From: Paenibacillus ferrarius
Lineage (GTDB): Bacteria; Bacillota; Bacilli; Paenibacillales; NBRC-103111
NCBI RefSeq assembly: GCF_002027705.1
Contig: NZ_MBTG01000003.1
Location: forward strand, 124,001-188,000
Direction of reading: 5' to 3'
DNA length: 64,000 bases
Positions within the stretch are counted from its first letter, which is position 1, and every line of letters starts with the position of its first letter. The notes beneath the pieces were generated by a model. That model had not been told where the DNA came from, ran no database searches, and saw only the letters and a program-made list of their open reading frames with translations. The translations under genes were made by a program, and so were the position numbers. Below, one piece after another: positions 1 through 7,556 of the stretch.

Positions 1-195
1 ATACTCGCTTTTATCTACAACTTATCCGCAGCGATAATGCAGCCCTTGGGCGACAGTCCGATGATCGCTTGCCTGCAAACCATTGGAAAGAGTTTGATTT
101 ATGTTTTTGCGGCACTAGCCGCTGTAAGCTTAATGTTCTTTCTTGCTTTAACCATAATGATCACGATCAGCAATGTTTCCGTCATGATGCGGTGA
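1..195 (+). CDS. spoIIIAE: Stage III sporulation protein AE, C-terminal part (partial)
   Basis: The window opens inside a reading frame whose last 64 codons run to a TGA at 193-195. The residues are strongly hydrophobic, with a helix containing YVFAALAAVSLMFFLALTIMI near the end, as in the last membrane segments of SpoIIIAE. The assignment rests mainly on position: it lies directly before SpoIIIAF, AG and AH, in the order of the spoIIIA operon. SpoIIIAE is a polytopic mother-cell membrane protein that belongs to the SpoIIIA-SpoIIQ channel across the engulfed forespore envelope. The N-terminal part lies outside the window, so length and start cannot be judged. Confidence 0.85.
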   Translation: MLAFIYNLSAAIMQPLGDSPMIACLQTIGKSLIYVFAALAAVSLMFFLALTIMITISNVSVMMR

Positions 196-208
196 AAGGA
201 GCCAAGCT

Positions 209-958
209 ATGGAATGGTTAGCCGGTTGGCTGAAAACCGTCATCATGGTCATTATGCTGGCCACCTTCGTGGATCTGCTTCTTCCCAGCAATACCATGCA
301 GCGCTATGTCAAAACCGTGATGAGCCTGTTCATTCTCCTTACGCTCTTATCCCCGGTCCTGCAGCTGTTCCAGAAGGATTGGGACATGGATCAATTGATC
401 GGTCAGGCGGAGCAGAAGCAAAATGAAAAAACGATGTATGCCAGCAGTGGCCAAGGAGATCAACGGATGAAATCGCTCGAAGTCATTACCAAGGATGCGC
501 AGAAGCTGCAAGCTGAAGGCCAAAAGCAGTCGCAGCAAATGCTGCAAACCCAATTGGCCGGCATGATGAAAGAGGACTTGCAGAAGCAAACCGACTTGGT
601 TATCAGAGACGTTCAAGTGGCTGCACAAATCGACAATAATGGGAAACCCGTGATTATGAAAGTCAGGGTAACCCTTGATGATATAGACGCGAAGAAGCAG
701 GCTCAAGCCTCAGGTACTGCCAAAAGCATTGCTGCGATGGAGCCCGTTAAGCCCGTTGATCCGATACGGATCGAACCGACAACAAGCAAGCAGACTAACA
801 GCACAACGGATCAACCAGCTGCGGCTGCGCCTGGGCTGCCTGCCCGGTTAGAGCAGGAAGTAGATCGGCTCAAGCAAGGAATTGCACGCAATTGGCTGGT
901 GGAACCTGCCCAGATTGATATTCAAGTTGATCAAAGGAACGGAAGGATTGCGAGGTGA
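209..958 (+). CDS. spoIIIAF: Stage III sporulation protein AF
   Basis: This 249-residue protein has two N-terminal membrane helices (about residues 7-24 and 33-53) followed by a long, soluble, Gln/Lys-rich region of coiled-coil character and a compact C-terminal domain. That architecture fits SpoIIIAF, a mother-cell membrane component of the SpoIIIA-SpoIIQ complex needed to keep sigma-G active in the forespore. The ATG is 13 nt after the spoIIIAE stop and is preceded by GAAAGGAG. Residues 175-215 are a low-complexity Pro/Thr/Gln linker, and the C-terminal domain (about 217-249) ends in IDIQVDQRNGRI. The family is usually near 200 residues, so this copy is somewhat long because of the linker. 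It is translationally close to spoIIIAG (4 nt gap). Confidence 0.92.
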   Translation: MEWLAGWLKTVIMVIMLATFVDLLLPSNTMQRYVKTVMSLFILLTLLSPVLQLFQKDWDMDQLIGQAEQKQNEKTMYASSGQGDQRMKSLEVITKDAQKLQAEGQKQSQQMLQTQLAGMMKEDLQKQTDLVIRDVQVAAQIDNNGKPVIMKVRVTLDDIDAKKQAQASGTAKSIAAMEPVKPVDPIRIEPTTSKQTNSTTDQPAAAAPGLPARLEQEVDRLKQGIARNWLVEPAQIDIQVDQRNGRIAR

Positions 959-962
959 ATCG

Positions 963-1601
963 ATGGGAACATTGCTGCAATGGATGGAGCACAAATTCGG
1001 CGGAGGTCCAGGAGGACCCAAACGTAAAAACACGCTGCTATGGGTCATTATGATTGGACTTTTGGGAGCTGCGCTGATGATTATCAATGCATTTATGACT
1101 GTAAAAGATGTTGATCCCATCAATGCGGGCAGAGCTTCTCCGCCGCCAAGTAAAGAAACATTTCTCGGTAGTACACCCAAGGAAAATTCTGCCTTTCATG
1201 ACTATGAAGCGGCCTATCAATCCCAGTTGAAAGAGATTTTACAAAAAATTGTCGGTGTCGGCGATGTCGAAGTACTCGTTACAATTGAATCGACGGAAGA
1301 AATGAATGTCGACAAAAACTATAACGATAATCAGCAAATGACGACAGAACGCGACAATGGCGGGGCAACCCGAAATATATCCCAGGTAACGCGGAGCGGT
1401 GAAGTGGTGATCTATCAAGTGTCCGGTGACCAGAAGCCGCTTGTGCTCAAATACATTAAACCGAAGATCAGAGGGGTTATCGTTGTCGCCAAAGGCGCCG
1501 AGAATCTCACCGTAAAGAAAATGATCACAGAAGCGGTCGAAAGAGGTCTTGATGTTGAAGCACGCCGCATTTCGATTTTACCCCGTAAAACCGGCGAATA
1601 A
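963..1601 (+). CDS. spoIIIAG: Stage III sporulation protein AG
   Basis: The 212-residue product has one membrane helix (about residues 25-45) and a C-terminal ring-building domain (about 85-212) ending in ARRISILPRKTGE. SpoIIIAG is known to form the large ring of the mother-cell side of the SpoIIIA-SpoIIQ secretion-like channel. An in-frame ATG exists 27 codons upstream at 882, but it lies inside spoIIIAF. The ATG at 963 has a GCGAGGTGAAT ribosome site and gives the canonical start MGTLLQWMEHKFGG, so 963 is preferred. It sits 4 nt after spoIIIAF and 38 nt before spoIIIAH, consistent with one polycistronic transcript, under sigma-E in relatives. Confidence 0.92.
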   Translation: MGTLLQWMEHKFGGGPGGPKRKNTLLWVIMIGLLGAALMIINAFMTVKDVDPINAGRASPPPSKETFLGSTPKENSAFHDYEAAYQSQLKEILQKIVGVGDVEVLVTIESTEEMNVDKNYNDNQQMTTERDNGGATRNISQVTRSGEVVIYQVSGDQKPLVLKYIKPKIRGVIVVAKGAENLTVKKMITEAVERGLDVEARRISILPRKTGE

Positions 1602-1639
1602 ATAGCCATTATCATTCAAATTATGAGGAGGAATATTCA

Positions 1640-2428
1640 ATGAACGCAAAAAGACAAACAATTTGGCTCGTATCGATGCTTAGCTTAATGGTGGTGCTTT
1701 CCGCATATTATTTGTTCACAGAGGACGTCAACAAGCTGGATCTAGCCACCACAGGCAAAGTGCAAACAGCGCAAGAAGTGAAGATTGATATGAGTCAAGT
1801 TGACCCAGCGACTGGGGCTAAAACAGATGTAAAAGCAACAACAGGCACAGATACAAAAGTCGACGCGACAAAAGCGGCAACTCCGCAAAATGCAACAAAA
1901 ACTGACGTGAAGACGGAAGTCAAAACAGACGCTAAAACAGATGCTAAAACAGACGCCAAAACAGATGCCAAAACTACGACAAAAGCAGATGCTTCGAAAA
2001 CAACGCCGCAATCCAATACAGCCAAAACAGACGATCAAGTGTTAAAGCAAGTGGAAGAACAAGCGAAAACGACCTCCGCCAGTGACTTTTTCACAAACGA
2101 ACAAATGAAACAAAGCGAATACTTCAGAAAAACTTCCTCTGACCTAATGGAAATTATTATCGACGGGAAGAAGACGCCAGAAGCTGTAGCCAAAGCAACG
2201 AACGATTTATCCAAGTTAACCGATGTTCAAGAAAAAGTAGAAAATCTGCAAGATGTACTCATGAAAGATTTCCCGCAAGCCATTGTGAATCAAGATGGAA
2301 ACAAGTGGAAAGTAACGGTGCAAAGCGATAAATTGGAGAAAAGCCAAGGTGTTACGATTGTGGATATGGTCGTCAAAGAGCTGGGCGCAGCGCCGGAAAA
2401 CATCAAGATTCAATACGTTCGTCCATAG
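1640..2428 (+). CDS. spoIIIAH: Stage III sporulation protein AH, with long KTDA repeat linker
   Basis: The 262-residue protein has an N-terminal membrane anchor (about residues 8-26), a low-complexity linker and a C-terminal YscJ/FliF-like ring domain (about 135-262) ending in NIKIQYVRP. SpoIIIAH is the mother-cell partner that binds SpoIIQ in the intermembrane space to make the forespore channel. The linker (about 50-130) is unusual: it contains four successive KTDA units and many KTD/KAT variants, almost free of hydrophobics. B. subtilis SpoIIIAH is about 218 residues, so the extra length is mostly linker. The ATG follows GAGGAGG. It is the last gene of the spoIIIA operon, with a hairpin terminator after it. 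Confidence 0.93.
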   Translation: MNAKRQTIWLVSMLSLMVVLSAYYLFTEDVNKLDLATTGKVQTAQEVKIDMSQVDPATGAKTDVKATTGTDTKVDATKAATPQNATKTDVKTEVKTDAKTDAKTDAKTDAKTTTKADASKTTPQSNTAKTDDQVLKQVEEQAKTTSASDFFTNEQMKQSEYFRKTSSDLMEIIIDGKKTPEAVAKATNDLSKLTDVQEKVENLQDVLMKDFPQAIVNQDGNKWKVTVQSDKLEKSQGVTIVDMVVKELGAAPENIKIQYVRP

Positions 2429-2464
2429 GATTAGAGTGGAAATAAGCTTGATTGGGATGTCATT

Positions 2465-2500
2465 GGAAAGGGTCCGGACAAACTGGACTCTTTCCATTTG
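2465..2500 (+). terminator. Terminator after spoIIIAH
   Basis: An 11-bp inverted repeat (GGAAAGGGTCC with GGACTCTTTCC, one G-T pair) encloses a 9-nt loop and is followed by a T-rich stretch. It separates the spoIIIA operon from accB. The T-tract is short, so efficiency is uncertain. Confidence 0.65.
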
Positions 2501-2519
2501 TTGCGTTTATAGGTATAAT
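2491..2519 (+). promoter_or_regulatory. Probable sigma-A promoter for accBC
   Basis: A perfect TATAAT lies at 2514-2519, with a poor TTTCCA at 2491-2496, 17 nt upstream. The -35 overlaps the 3' arm of the preceding terminator. It lies 66 nt before the accB start. The call depends mainly on the -10. Confidence 0.45.
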
Positions 2520-2584
2520 ACATACGTTGCGGCTATGAAACCGCATTTTTTACTGGTTCACCAACGTCTAAAGGAGTGACATGA

Positions 2585-3082
2585 ATGTTCAAATTGAGTG
2601 AAATCAAAGAGTTGATCAAACTCGTGGATCAATCCTCTTTACAAGAACTTGAAATCGAAAATGAAGGCGCACGCCTTGCTATTCGTAAACCGAACAAATC
2701 AGAGCCTGTCTACGTATCGGCTCCCATTCAACACACATATGCCCCAATTGGTCAAGCGAGCGTTGCAAACACGGCACCTGCAGCCGCATTGGATGCTTCC
2801 GTGACTGCGACTGCTGGACATGTTAAGCAAGAAGACTCATCTTTACATAAGATAGTTTCACCGATGGTAGGAACGTTCTATGAATCTGCTTCTCCTGGCT
2901 CAGCTCCTTTCACGAGCGTTGGCAGCAAAGTAGGCGATAAATCGGTTGTTTGCATCATTGAAGCTATGAAATTAATGAATGAGATTGAAGCGGAAATCAA
3001 AGGTGAAATCGTTGAAATTCTGGTTGAAAACGGCCAGCTCGTGGAATACGGACAACCTTTATTTCTGGTAAAACCGGAGTAA
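2585..3082 (+). CDS. accB: Biotin carboxyl carrier protein of acetyl-CoA carboxylase
   Basis: The 165-residue protein carries biotin for acetyl-CoA carboxylase, the first step of fatty acid synthesis. Residues 1-40 form the usual N-terminal region. An Ala/Pro-rich mobile linker follows to about 85, and then the biotinyl/lipoyl domain (about 88-165). The biotinylation motif EAMKLMNEIEAE is intact and puts the acceptor at Lys129. AccC follows after 45 nt, giving the usual accBC pair. The start is the ATG at 2585, preceded by AAAGGAGTG; an out-of-frame ATG at 2581 is ignored. Confidence 0.97.
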   Translation: MFKLSEIKELIKLVDQSSLQELEIENEGARLAIRKPNKSEPVYVSAPIQHTYAPIGQASVANTAPAAALDASVTATAGHVKQEDSSLHKIVSPMVGTFYESASPGSAPFTSVGSKVGDKSVVCIIEAMKLMNEIEAEIKGEIVEILVENGQLVEYGQPLFLVKPE

Positions 3083-3089
3083 GCCATTT

Positions 3090-3120
3090 GTTTTAACTTA
3101 GGCGGAAAACTCTTAGGAGG
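3090..3120 (+). promoter_or_regulatory. Hairpin abutting the accC Shine-Dalgarno
   Basis: GTTTT (3090-3094) can pair with AAAAC (3106-3110) across an 11-nt loop, and AGGAGG starts 4 nt later at 3115. On its own this stem is weak. It is listed because the same hairpin-short gap-AGGAGG layout recurs before nusB, bkdAA, bkdB, punA and the minus-strand gene at 34105-34371. Confidence 0.35.
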
Positions 3121-3127
3121 AAAAACA

Positions 3128-4486
3128 ATGAACTTTCACAAAATCCTAATAGCGAACCGAGGAGAAATAGCTGTTCGTATTATCCGGGCTTGTCGTGAGC
3201 TTGGCATTTACAGCGTGGCTGTGTATTCGGAAGCAGATCGTGATGCGCTGCATGTGCGATTAGCTGATGAAGCCTATTGTATTGGACCGACTGCCTCCAA
3301 GGACAGCTATTTGAACTTTACGAATCTGATGAGTGTAGCTACGCTGACTGAGTGTGACGCCATTCATCCAGGTTACGGGTTTCTAGCAGAAAATGCAGAC
3401 TTCGCTGAAATTTGCGAAAGCTGCAATATTACGTTTATTGGTCCATCGCCTGATGCCATTAGCCGCATGGGAGATAAAGCTGTTGCCAAGCAAACGATGA
3501 AAGAAGCACGTGTGCCAATTATTCCGGGTTCTGACGGTTTGGTTGAGAACGTGGAAGACGCGATTGTCATTGCGAGAGATATCGGTTATCCGATTATTAT
3601 CAAAGCAACGGCAGGCGGCGGAGGCAAAGGCATTCGGATTGCTGAGAATGAGGATACGCTCGTTCAGCAAATTACGGCTGCGCAACAAGAAGCGCAAAAT
3701 GCGTTCGGTAATGCCGGTATTTATTTGGAGAAATATTTAACAGGCATGAAGCATGTTGAAATTCAAATTTTAGCGGATAAACACGGCAATGTGGTTCACT
3801 TAGGCGAGCGTGACTGTTCCGTGCAGCGTCGTAGACAGAAGCTTGTTGAGGAAGCACCTTGTCCGATTCTGACGGAAGAAACGCGTACAGCCATGGGGCA
3901 GGCAGCCGTTCGCGCGGCCAAAGCAGTCAACTACTCAGGCGCTGGAACATTGGAATTCCTCTTGGGTCCTGACGGCAATTTCTATTTCATGGAAATGAAT
4001 ACGAGAATTCAGGTTGAGCACCCGGTAACCGAAATGATTACAGGGATTGATATTATTCAAGAAATGATTCGTGTAGCCGAAGGGAACCCGCTCTCCTTTA
4101 CGCAAGACGATGTTCGCATTAACGGTTGGGCGATTGAATGTCGTGTCAATGCTGAGGATCCGAATCGGAACTTCATGCCTTCGGCCGGACAAGTGAAGTT
4201 TTACTTGCCACCTGGCGGTTTCGGTGTTCGCGTGGATAGCGCGGTGTATCCGGGCTATACGATACCTCCTCACTATGATTCTATGATCGCGAAACTTATC
4301 GTATGGGGAAGCACGCGTGATGAAGCGATTGCCCGTATGAAAAGAGCGCTCACAGAATTCGCTGTAGACGGAGTAAACACAACGATTCCATTCCATCTGA
4401 AGCTGCTTGAACACAAGCGTTTTATCAAGGGCGACCATGATATTAAATTCTTGGAAGAGCACGATGTGAACGACGCAGACTCGTAG
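3128..4486 (+). CDS. accC: Biotin carboxylase subunit of acetyl-CoA carboxylase
   Basis: This 452-residue ATP-grasp enzyme carboxylates the biotin on AccB using bicarbonate and ATP. The N-terminal biotin carboxylase fold begins [19 protein letters not shown]. The glycine-rich ATP loop is [15 protein letters not shown] (about residues 163-177), and the catalytic [14 protein letters not shown] signature lies near 287-300. The length matches the family (about 450). It follows accB closely with a strong AGGAGG, and a small hairpin precedes that SD. A gene for the carboxyltransferase (accA/accD) is not in this window. Confidence 0.98.
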   Translation: MNFHKILIANRGEIAVRIIRACRELGIYSVAVYSEADRDALHVRLADEAYCIGPTASKDSYLNFTNLMSVATLTECDAIHPGYGFLAENADFAEICESCNITFIGPSPDAISRMGDKAVAKQTMKEARVPIIPGSDGLVENVEDAIVIARDIGYPIIIKATAGGGGKGIRIAENEDTLVQQITAAQQEAQNAFGNAGIYLEKYLTGMKHVEIQILADKHGNVVHLGERDCSVQRRRQKLVEEAPCPILTEETRTAMGQAAVRAAKAVNYSGAGTLEFLLGPDGNFYFMEMNTRIQVEHPVTEMITGIDIIQEMIRVAEGNPLSFTQDDVRINGWAIECRVNAEDPNRNFMPSAGQVKFYLPPGGFGVRVDSAVYPGYTIPPHYDSMIAKLIVWGSTRDEAIARMKRALTEFAVDGVNTTIPFHLKLLEHKRFIKGDHDIKFLEEHDVNDADS

Positions 4487-4646
4487 ACAAACATTTGTCA
4501 TATTTTTTGCCAAATGGTATAGTTATAAATTAAGATAGCTTATCCAACCTAAGGTTGAAGCGTATTCTCAAGCGCAAGCTTTCGACACTATTTATACGGG
4601 CGCAAAACGCCAAAAAATGCTTCATAAACTCTAAGGAGGTGCCCCA
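4484..4646 (+). promoter_or_regulatory. Structured intergenic leader between accC and the Asp23 gene
   Basis: This gap of about 160 nt is rich in inverted repeats. GACAAACATTTGTC followed by ATATTTTTT (4486-4508) looks like a weak terminator. CAACC-TAA-GGTTG lies at about 4547-4559. A CGTAT/ATACG pair brackets the segment 4561-4600. GGCG-CAAAA-CGCC followed by six A lies at about 4601-4620. A TATAGTTATAAAT segment near 4517-4530 could hold a -10 element. The gap may be a terminator plus a new promoter with a structured 5' leader; no known riboswitch class was recognised. Confidence 0.4.
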
Positions 4647-5060
4647 ATGAGCACAATCGCTCCGGATTACGTCAAAACAGATATAGGCAGCATCCAGATT
4701 GCCCCCGAAGTTATTGAGATCATTGCCGGTTTGGCAACGGTAGAAGTACAAGGTGTAGCGGGGATGAGTGGTGGATTAGCTGGCGGTATTGCTGAATTGC
4801 TTGGACGCAAAAATTTGTCCAAAGGCGTAAAGGTAGAAGTCGGACAACGTGAAGCTGCCATTGACGTCTCCATCATTATTGAATATGGAAATCGTATTCC
4901 TGAAGTTGCTAGCGACATTCAACAAAATGTGAAGAATGCCATCGAATCGATGACAGGCTTAAATGTGGTTGAAGTCAACGTACACATTCATGACGTTCAT
5001 TTTAAACAGGCAGATAAACCGATCGAAGAAGAAACAGCAGCTGCACATCGAGTGAAATAG
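4647..5060 (+). CDS. Asp23/Gls24 family envelope stress protein (YqhY-like)
   Basis: The 137-residue protein belongs to the Asp23/Gls24 family. It has the typical opening GSIQIAPEVIEIIAGLATVEVQGVAGM and the segment VEVGQREAAIDVSIIIEYG. In B. subtilis the homologue YqhY sits in the accB-accC-yqhY cluster and has been linked to control of acetyl-CoA carboxylase. In staphylococci Asp23 is held at the membrane by AmaP. Here both contexts occur together: accBC upstream and an AmaP-like gene plus DUF2273 downstream. The start has a strong AAGGAGGTG. The link to lipid synthesis and envelope stress is inferred from neighbours. Confidence 0.93.
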   Translation: MSTIAPDYVKTDIGSIQIAPEVIEIIAGLATVEVQGVAGMSGGLAGGIAELLGRKNLSKGVKVEVGQREAAIDVSIIIEYGNRIPEVASDIQQNVKNAIESMTGLNVVEVNVHIHDVHFKQADKPIEEETAAAHRVK

Positions 5061-5090
5061 GCGGAATTGCTGTATCCATATGGACCAATT

Positions 5091-5119
5091 GAAACCCCCT
5101 ACAGGTTGCAGGGGGTTTC
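5091..5119 (+). terminator. Intercistronic hairpin (attenuator-like) between Asp23 and AmaP genes
   Basis: A perfect 10-bp inverted repeat (GAAACCCCCT / AGGGGGTTTC) with a 9-nt loop lies in the 88-nt gap. No T-run follows, so it may be a partial terminator, an mRNA processing or 3'-end stability element, or a bidirectional barrier. It argues that the downstream gene starts at 5149, because the longer reading frame would translate through the hairpin. Confidence 0.6.
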
Positions 5120-5148
5120 CTCTAACTATAGGAAGGGGACAAGCTTAC

Positions 5149-5709
5149 GTGGGTAAAATTGTGGACAGGCTCTTGCTGCTTCTTTATAGCCTAATCATTC
5201 TAGTTGCTTCTATCGTTGTATTGTTCACAGCTTCAAGCTGGATCCCGTTAGAACAAGCAGGTCAAACGCTGAATAGTTTCTATTTTGACAAAAACTATGC
5301 GTACCCAGCGATTGCCATCAGCTTGATCATGCTGTTAATTTCCGTGCGCTTTCTTGTTTTGACCCTTCGCCGAGGCCGCTCGCAAGCACCGTCTATCGAT
5401 CAGAGAACCGATTTTGGCGACATTCGTATTTCAATTGAAACGGTTGAGAACTTATCGCTGAAGGCTGCCGGTCGAACCAAAGGCGCCAAAGATCTTCGCG
5501 CGCGAGTCCGTGTCAACCAATCAGGGTTAGAGATTACAATCAGAACCATTGTCGATGGTGAAGGTTCGATTCCCGAACTAACTGAAGAGATGCAAAGTAC
5601 TGTGAAAAGTTATATTGAAGACATTACCGGCATTCCAGTTGCTTCCGTAACCGTATTCGTAGCAAATATCGTGCAATCAGCCCCAACTTTTAAAAGCCGA
5701 GTCGAATAG
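5149..5709 (+). CDS. amaP: Alkaline shock response membrane anchor protein AmaP
   Basis: The 186-residue protein has two N-terminal membrane helices (about residues 8-30 and 48-66) and then a soluble alpha/beta domain. That domain has Asp23-like sequence features (VRVNQSGLEITIRTIVDGEGSIPELTEEMQ). AmaP anchors Asp23 to the cytoplasmic membrane in Staphylococcus. The GTG at 5149 is preferred because GGAAGGGG lies 10 nt upstream and the N-terminus then begins directly before the first helix. An upstream in-frame ATG at 5080 would include the intercistronic hairpin. It is followed by DUF2273 after 14 nt, the usual three-gene set. Confidence 0.88.
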   Translation: MGKIVDRLLLLLYSLIILVASIVVLFTASSWIPLEQAGQTLNSFYFDKNYAYPAIAISLIMLLISVRFLVLTLRRGRSQAPSIDQRTDFGDIRISIETVENLSLKAAGRTKGAKDLRARVRVNQSGLEITIRTIVDGEGSIPELTEEMQSTVKSYIEDITGIPVASVTVFVANIVQSAPTFKSRVE

Positions 5710-5723
5710 AGGTGAACCCACTC

Positions 5724-5951
5724 ATGTGGAATGAGCTTTGGGCGTCCCATAGGGGCAAAGTGATCGGAGTGGCAGCAGGCATTTTTTTTGGTTTTATTTA
5801 TTTGTTTTTTGGTTTTTGGGATATGTTGATCTTCGGATTCATTGTCTTCCTTGGTTTATATATCGGAAACAAGCTGGATCGCAAGGAAAGTTTCGCTATG
5901 CTGGAAGACATTTGGCGCTATCTCACGCAAAAATGGAGAATGTTTCGCTAA
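5724..5951 (+). CDS. DUF2273 small membrane protein
   Basis: The 75-residue protein has two closely spaced hydrophobic segments (about residues 14-30 and 34-49), followed by a charged tail with NKLDRKESFAMLEDI. This matches DUF2273, which nearly always accompanies Asp23 and AmaP in Firmicutes. Its molecular role is unknown. The ATG at 5724 is chosen because GAGGTG lies 9 nt before it; a GTG at 5712 is part of that ribosome site. A terminator follows immediately. Confidence 0.88.
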   Translation: MWNELWASHRGKVIGVAAGIFFGFIYLFFGFWDMLIFGFIVFLGLYIGNKLDRKESFAMLEDIWRYLTQKWRMFR

Positions 5952-5983
5952 AATCCCTGGTTCAACCATGGATTTTTTTGTTT
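5951..5983 (+). terminator. Terminator after the AmaP cluster
   Basis: AAATCC-C-TGG pairs with CCA-T-GGATTT across a TTCAA loop, followed by TTTTTTGTTTGG. It overlaps the last base of the stop codon of the DUF2273 gene. This is a convincing intrinsic terminator despite one mismatch. Confidence 0.8.
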
Positions 5984-6086
5984 GGATTCAATCTAATATG
6001 ACGTATACTAAGAAAAGAGCTTTAAAGGACGAAGGATAGATGTCAGTAAGGCTAAAGCAAAACACAAAATCATTGCTTGCGAAGTC

Positions 6087-6114
6087 AGTTTTGCTGAAGC
6101 AAACTTTTAGGAGG
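6087..6114 (+). promoter_or_regulatory. Hairpin abutting the nusB Shine-Dalgarno
   Basis: AGTTTTGC-TGAA-GCAAACT (6087-6105) forms a 7-8 bp hairpin with a UGAA loop and one bulged T. The SD AGGAGG begins 3 nt later at 6109. Its 15-nt core is identical to a hairpin in the same position before the minus-strand gene at 34105-34371. A longer segment from 6071 (TTGCTTGCGAAGTC) could extend the fold. Confidence 0.6.
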
Positions 6115-6120
6115 ACCATA

Positions 6121-6579
6121 ATGAAACGCAGAGTGGCACGAGAAATTGCTGTACAGAGTCTTTACCAAATCCAGATGAACGAGGCAACCCCTCAAGAAGC
6201 GGTTCAGGTCGCGATTCATGAAGCAGAGCATGACAATGAAACCGAATTGGATTTCAAAGGCGAGAAAATTGATCCAGTTTACATTGTTGAATTAGTTGAA
6301 GGAACCTACAGTCATAAAGTGAGTATTGACGAGCTGTTGGAGGAGTATTTAAAAGGTTGGGCCATGGACAGGCTCTCACGCGTGGATCGTGAAGTATTGC
6401 GTTTGGCTGTTTATGAAATGCTGTACCGAGATGATGTTCCACCGAAAGTTGTCGTGAACGAAGCGATTGATTTGGCCAAACACTACGGAACGGATGAGTC
6501 CGGCAAGTTTGTTAACGGCGTTCTCGGTAAAATGATTAAGGAAGTTGACGACTTGAAAAGCAAAGTGTCGCCGTCTTAA
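6121..6579 (+). CDS. nusB: Transcription antitermination factor NusB
   Basis: The 152-residue all-helical protein begins MKRRVAREIAVQSLYQIQMNE and contains the conserved core WAMDRLSRVDREVLRLAVYEML and NEAIDLAKHYGTDESGKFVNGVLGK. NusB pairs with NusE (S10) in antitermination, mainly of rRNA operons. An in-frame ATG at 6040 would add 27 basic residues that run through the hairpin and SD. The ATG at 6121 with AGGAGG 6 nt upstream is clearly the start. It stands between the AmaP cluster and folD, as in relatives. Confidence 0.96.
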   Translation: MKRRVAREIAVQSLYQIQMNEATPQEAVQVAIHEAEHDNETELDFKGEKIDPVYIVELVEGTYSHKVSIDELLEEYLKGWAMDRLSRVDREVLRLAVYEMLYRDDVPPKVVVNEAIDLAKHYGTDESGKFVNGVLGKMIKEVDDLKSKVSPS

Positions 6580-6681
6580 TTCCATTTGACTATTCGAACC
6601 ATTTTGATATAGCGGTTGTTGAAATCGTCAAGTCACCTATAGCGGTCATATTTTCTACGAAAATAATGAGGGGGAAATAGC

Positions 6682-7548
6682 ATGTCTGGACAAGTTATTA
6701 ATGGTAAAGAATTGGTTAGTTCCATTCGTGAGGAGATCAGGAAGGATGCTGCAGCGCTCACAGCTGACGGTCACCAACCTGGTCTTGTTGTCGTTATTGT
6801 AGGGGAAGATGCAGCTTCGCAGGTCTATGTGCGCAATAAAGCAAAAGCATGCGAGGATGTAGGCATTTATTCCGAAGTACACCAACTGCCTGAGCAAACG
6901 ACGCAGCAAGAATTAATTGAACTTATTCATACATTTAATCAGAATAGCAAAATTAACGGAATTCTCGTTCAATCGCCGCTGCCTAAGCATATTAATGAAG
7001 AAGCTGTTGTTGATGAAATCGATCCGTTGAAAGACGTGGATTGCTTCCACCCGATTAATGTTGGGAACCTCATGATTGGGAAAGAGGGCATGAAGCCTTG
7101 TACGCCGCATGGCGTTATAGAAATTTTGAAGCGCACAGGCGTGCAAATTGCTGGCAAGCATGCAGTTGTCGTAGGCAGAAGCAATATCGTTGGCAAGCCG
7201 ATGGCGATGCTGCTCTTGCGCGAGCATGCAACCGTTTCGGTCGTTCATTCGCGTACACCGAACATGGAAGAAATAACAAAGCAAGCTGATATTCTCGTTG
7301 TAGCCGTTGGTAAAGCTCACTTGATTAAAGCTCAACACGTGAAACCAGGCGCAGTCGTTATTGATGTCGGGATGAATCGTCCGGCTGACGGCAAGCTGAC
7401 AGGGGATGTCGATTTCGAAGCTGTCAAAGAAATTGCAAGTGCAATCACACCTGTACCAGGTTGTGTAGGTCCAATGACGATCACGATGCTGCTTCGCAAC
7501 ACGGTTGATGCAGCAGCGCGTGCAGCCCGAACGAATGTGAGTGTTTAA
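6682..7548 (+). CDS. folD: Bifunctional methylenetetrahydrofolate dehydrogenase/cyclohydrolase
   Basis: FolD converts 5,10-methylene-THF to 10-formyl-THF using NADP, supplying one-carbon units for purines and formyl-Met. The 288-residue product shows the substrate-site lysine region (AASQVYVRNKAKACEDVGI), the QSPLPKHINE motif, DVDCFHPINVG and the NADP-binding VVGRSNIVGKPMAMLL. The C-terminal TPVPGCVGPMTITMLLRNT is intact. Length is normal. The SD is GAGGGGG, preceded by a short ATTTTC-TAC-GAAAAT stem at about 6650-6664. It is followed 8 nt later by xseA. Confidence 0.98.
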   Translation: MSGQVINGKELVSSIREEIRKDAAALTADGHQPGLVVVIVGEDAASQVYVRNKAKACEDVGIYSEVHQLPEQTTQQELIELIHTFNQNSKINGILVQSPLPKHINEEAVVDEIDPLKDVDCFHPINVGNLMIGKEGMKPCTPHGVIEILKRTGVQIAGKHAVVVGRSNIVGKPMAMLLLREHATVSVVHSRTPNMEEITKQADILVVAVGKAHLIKAQHVKPGAVVIDVGMNRPADGKLTGDVDFEAVKEIASAITPVPGCVGPMTITMLLRNTVDAAARAARTNVSV

Positions 7549-7556
7549 TCAGGCCT

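Noticed and set aside
1910..1980. Tandem repeats suggestive of a CRISPR-like array
   Set aside because: Units are 12 nt, contiguous, without spacers and in frame with SpoIIIAH. No true CRISPR array or cas gene is present in the window.
1742..2038. Cys/Phe-rich and Val/Ser-rich minus-strand frames over spoIIIAH
   Set aside because: They are antisense readings of the KTDA repeat and have no SD; the repeat itself is coding on the plus strand.
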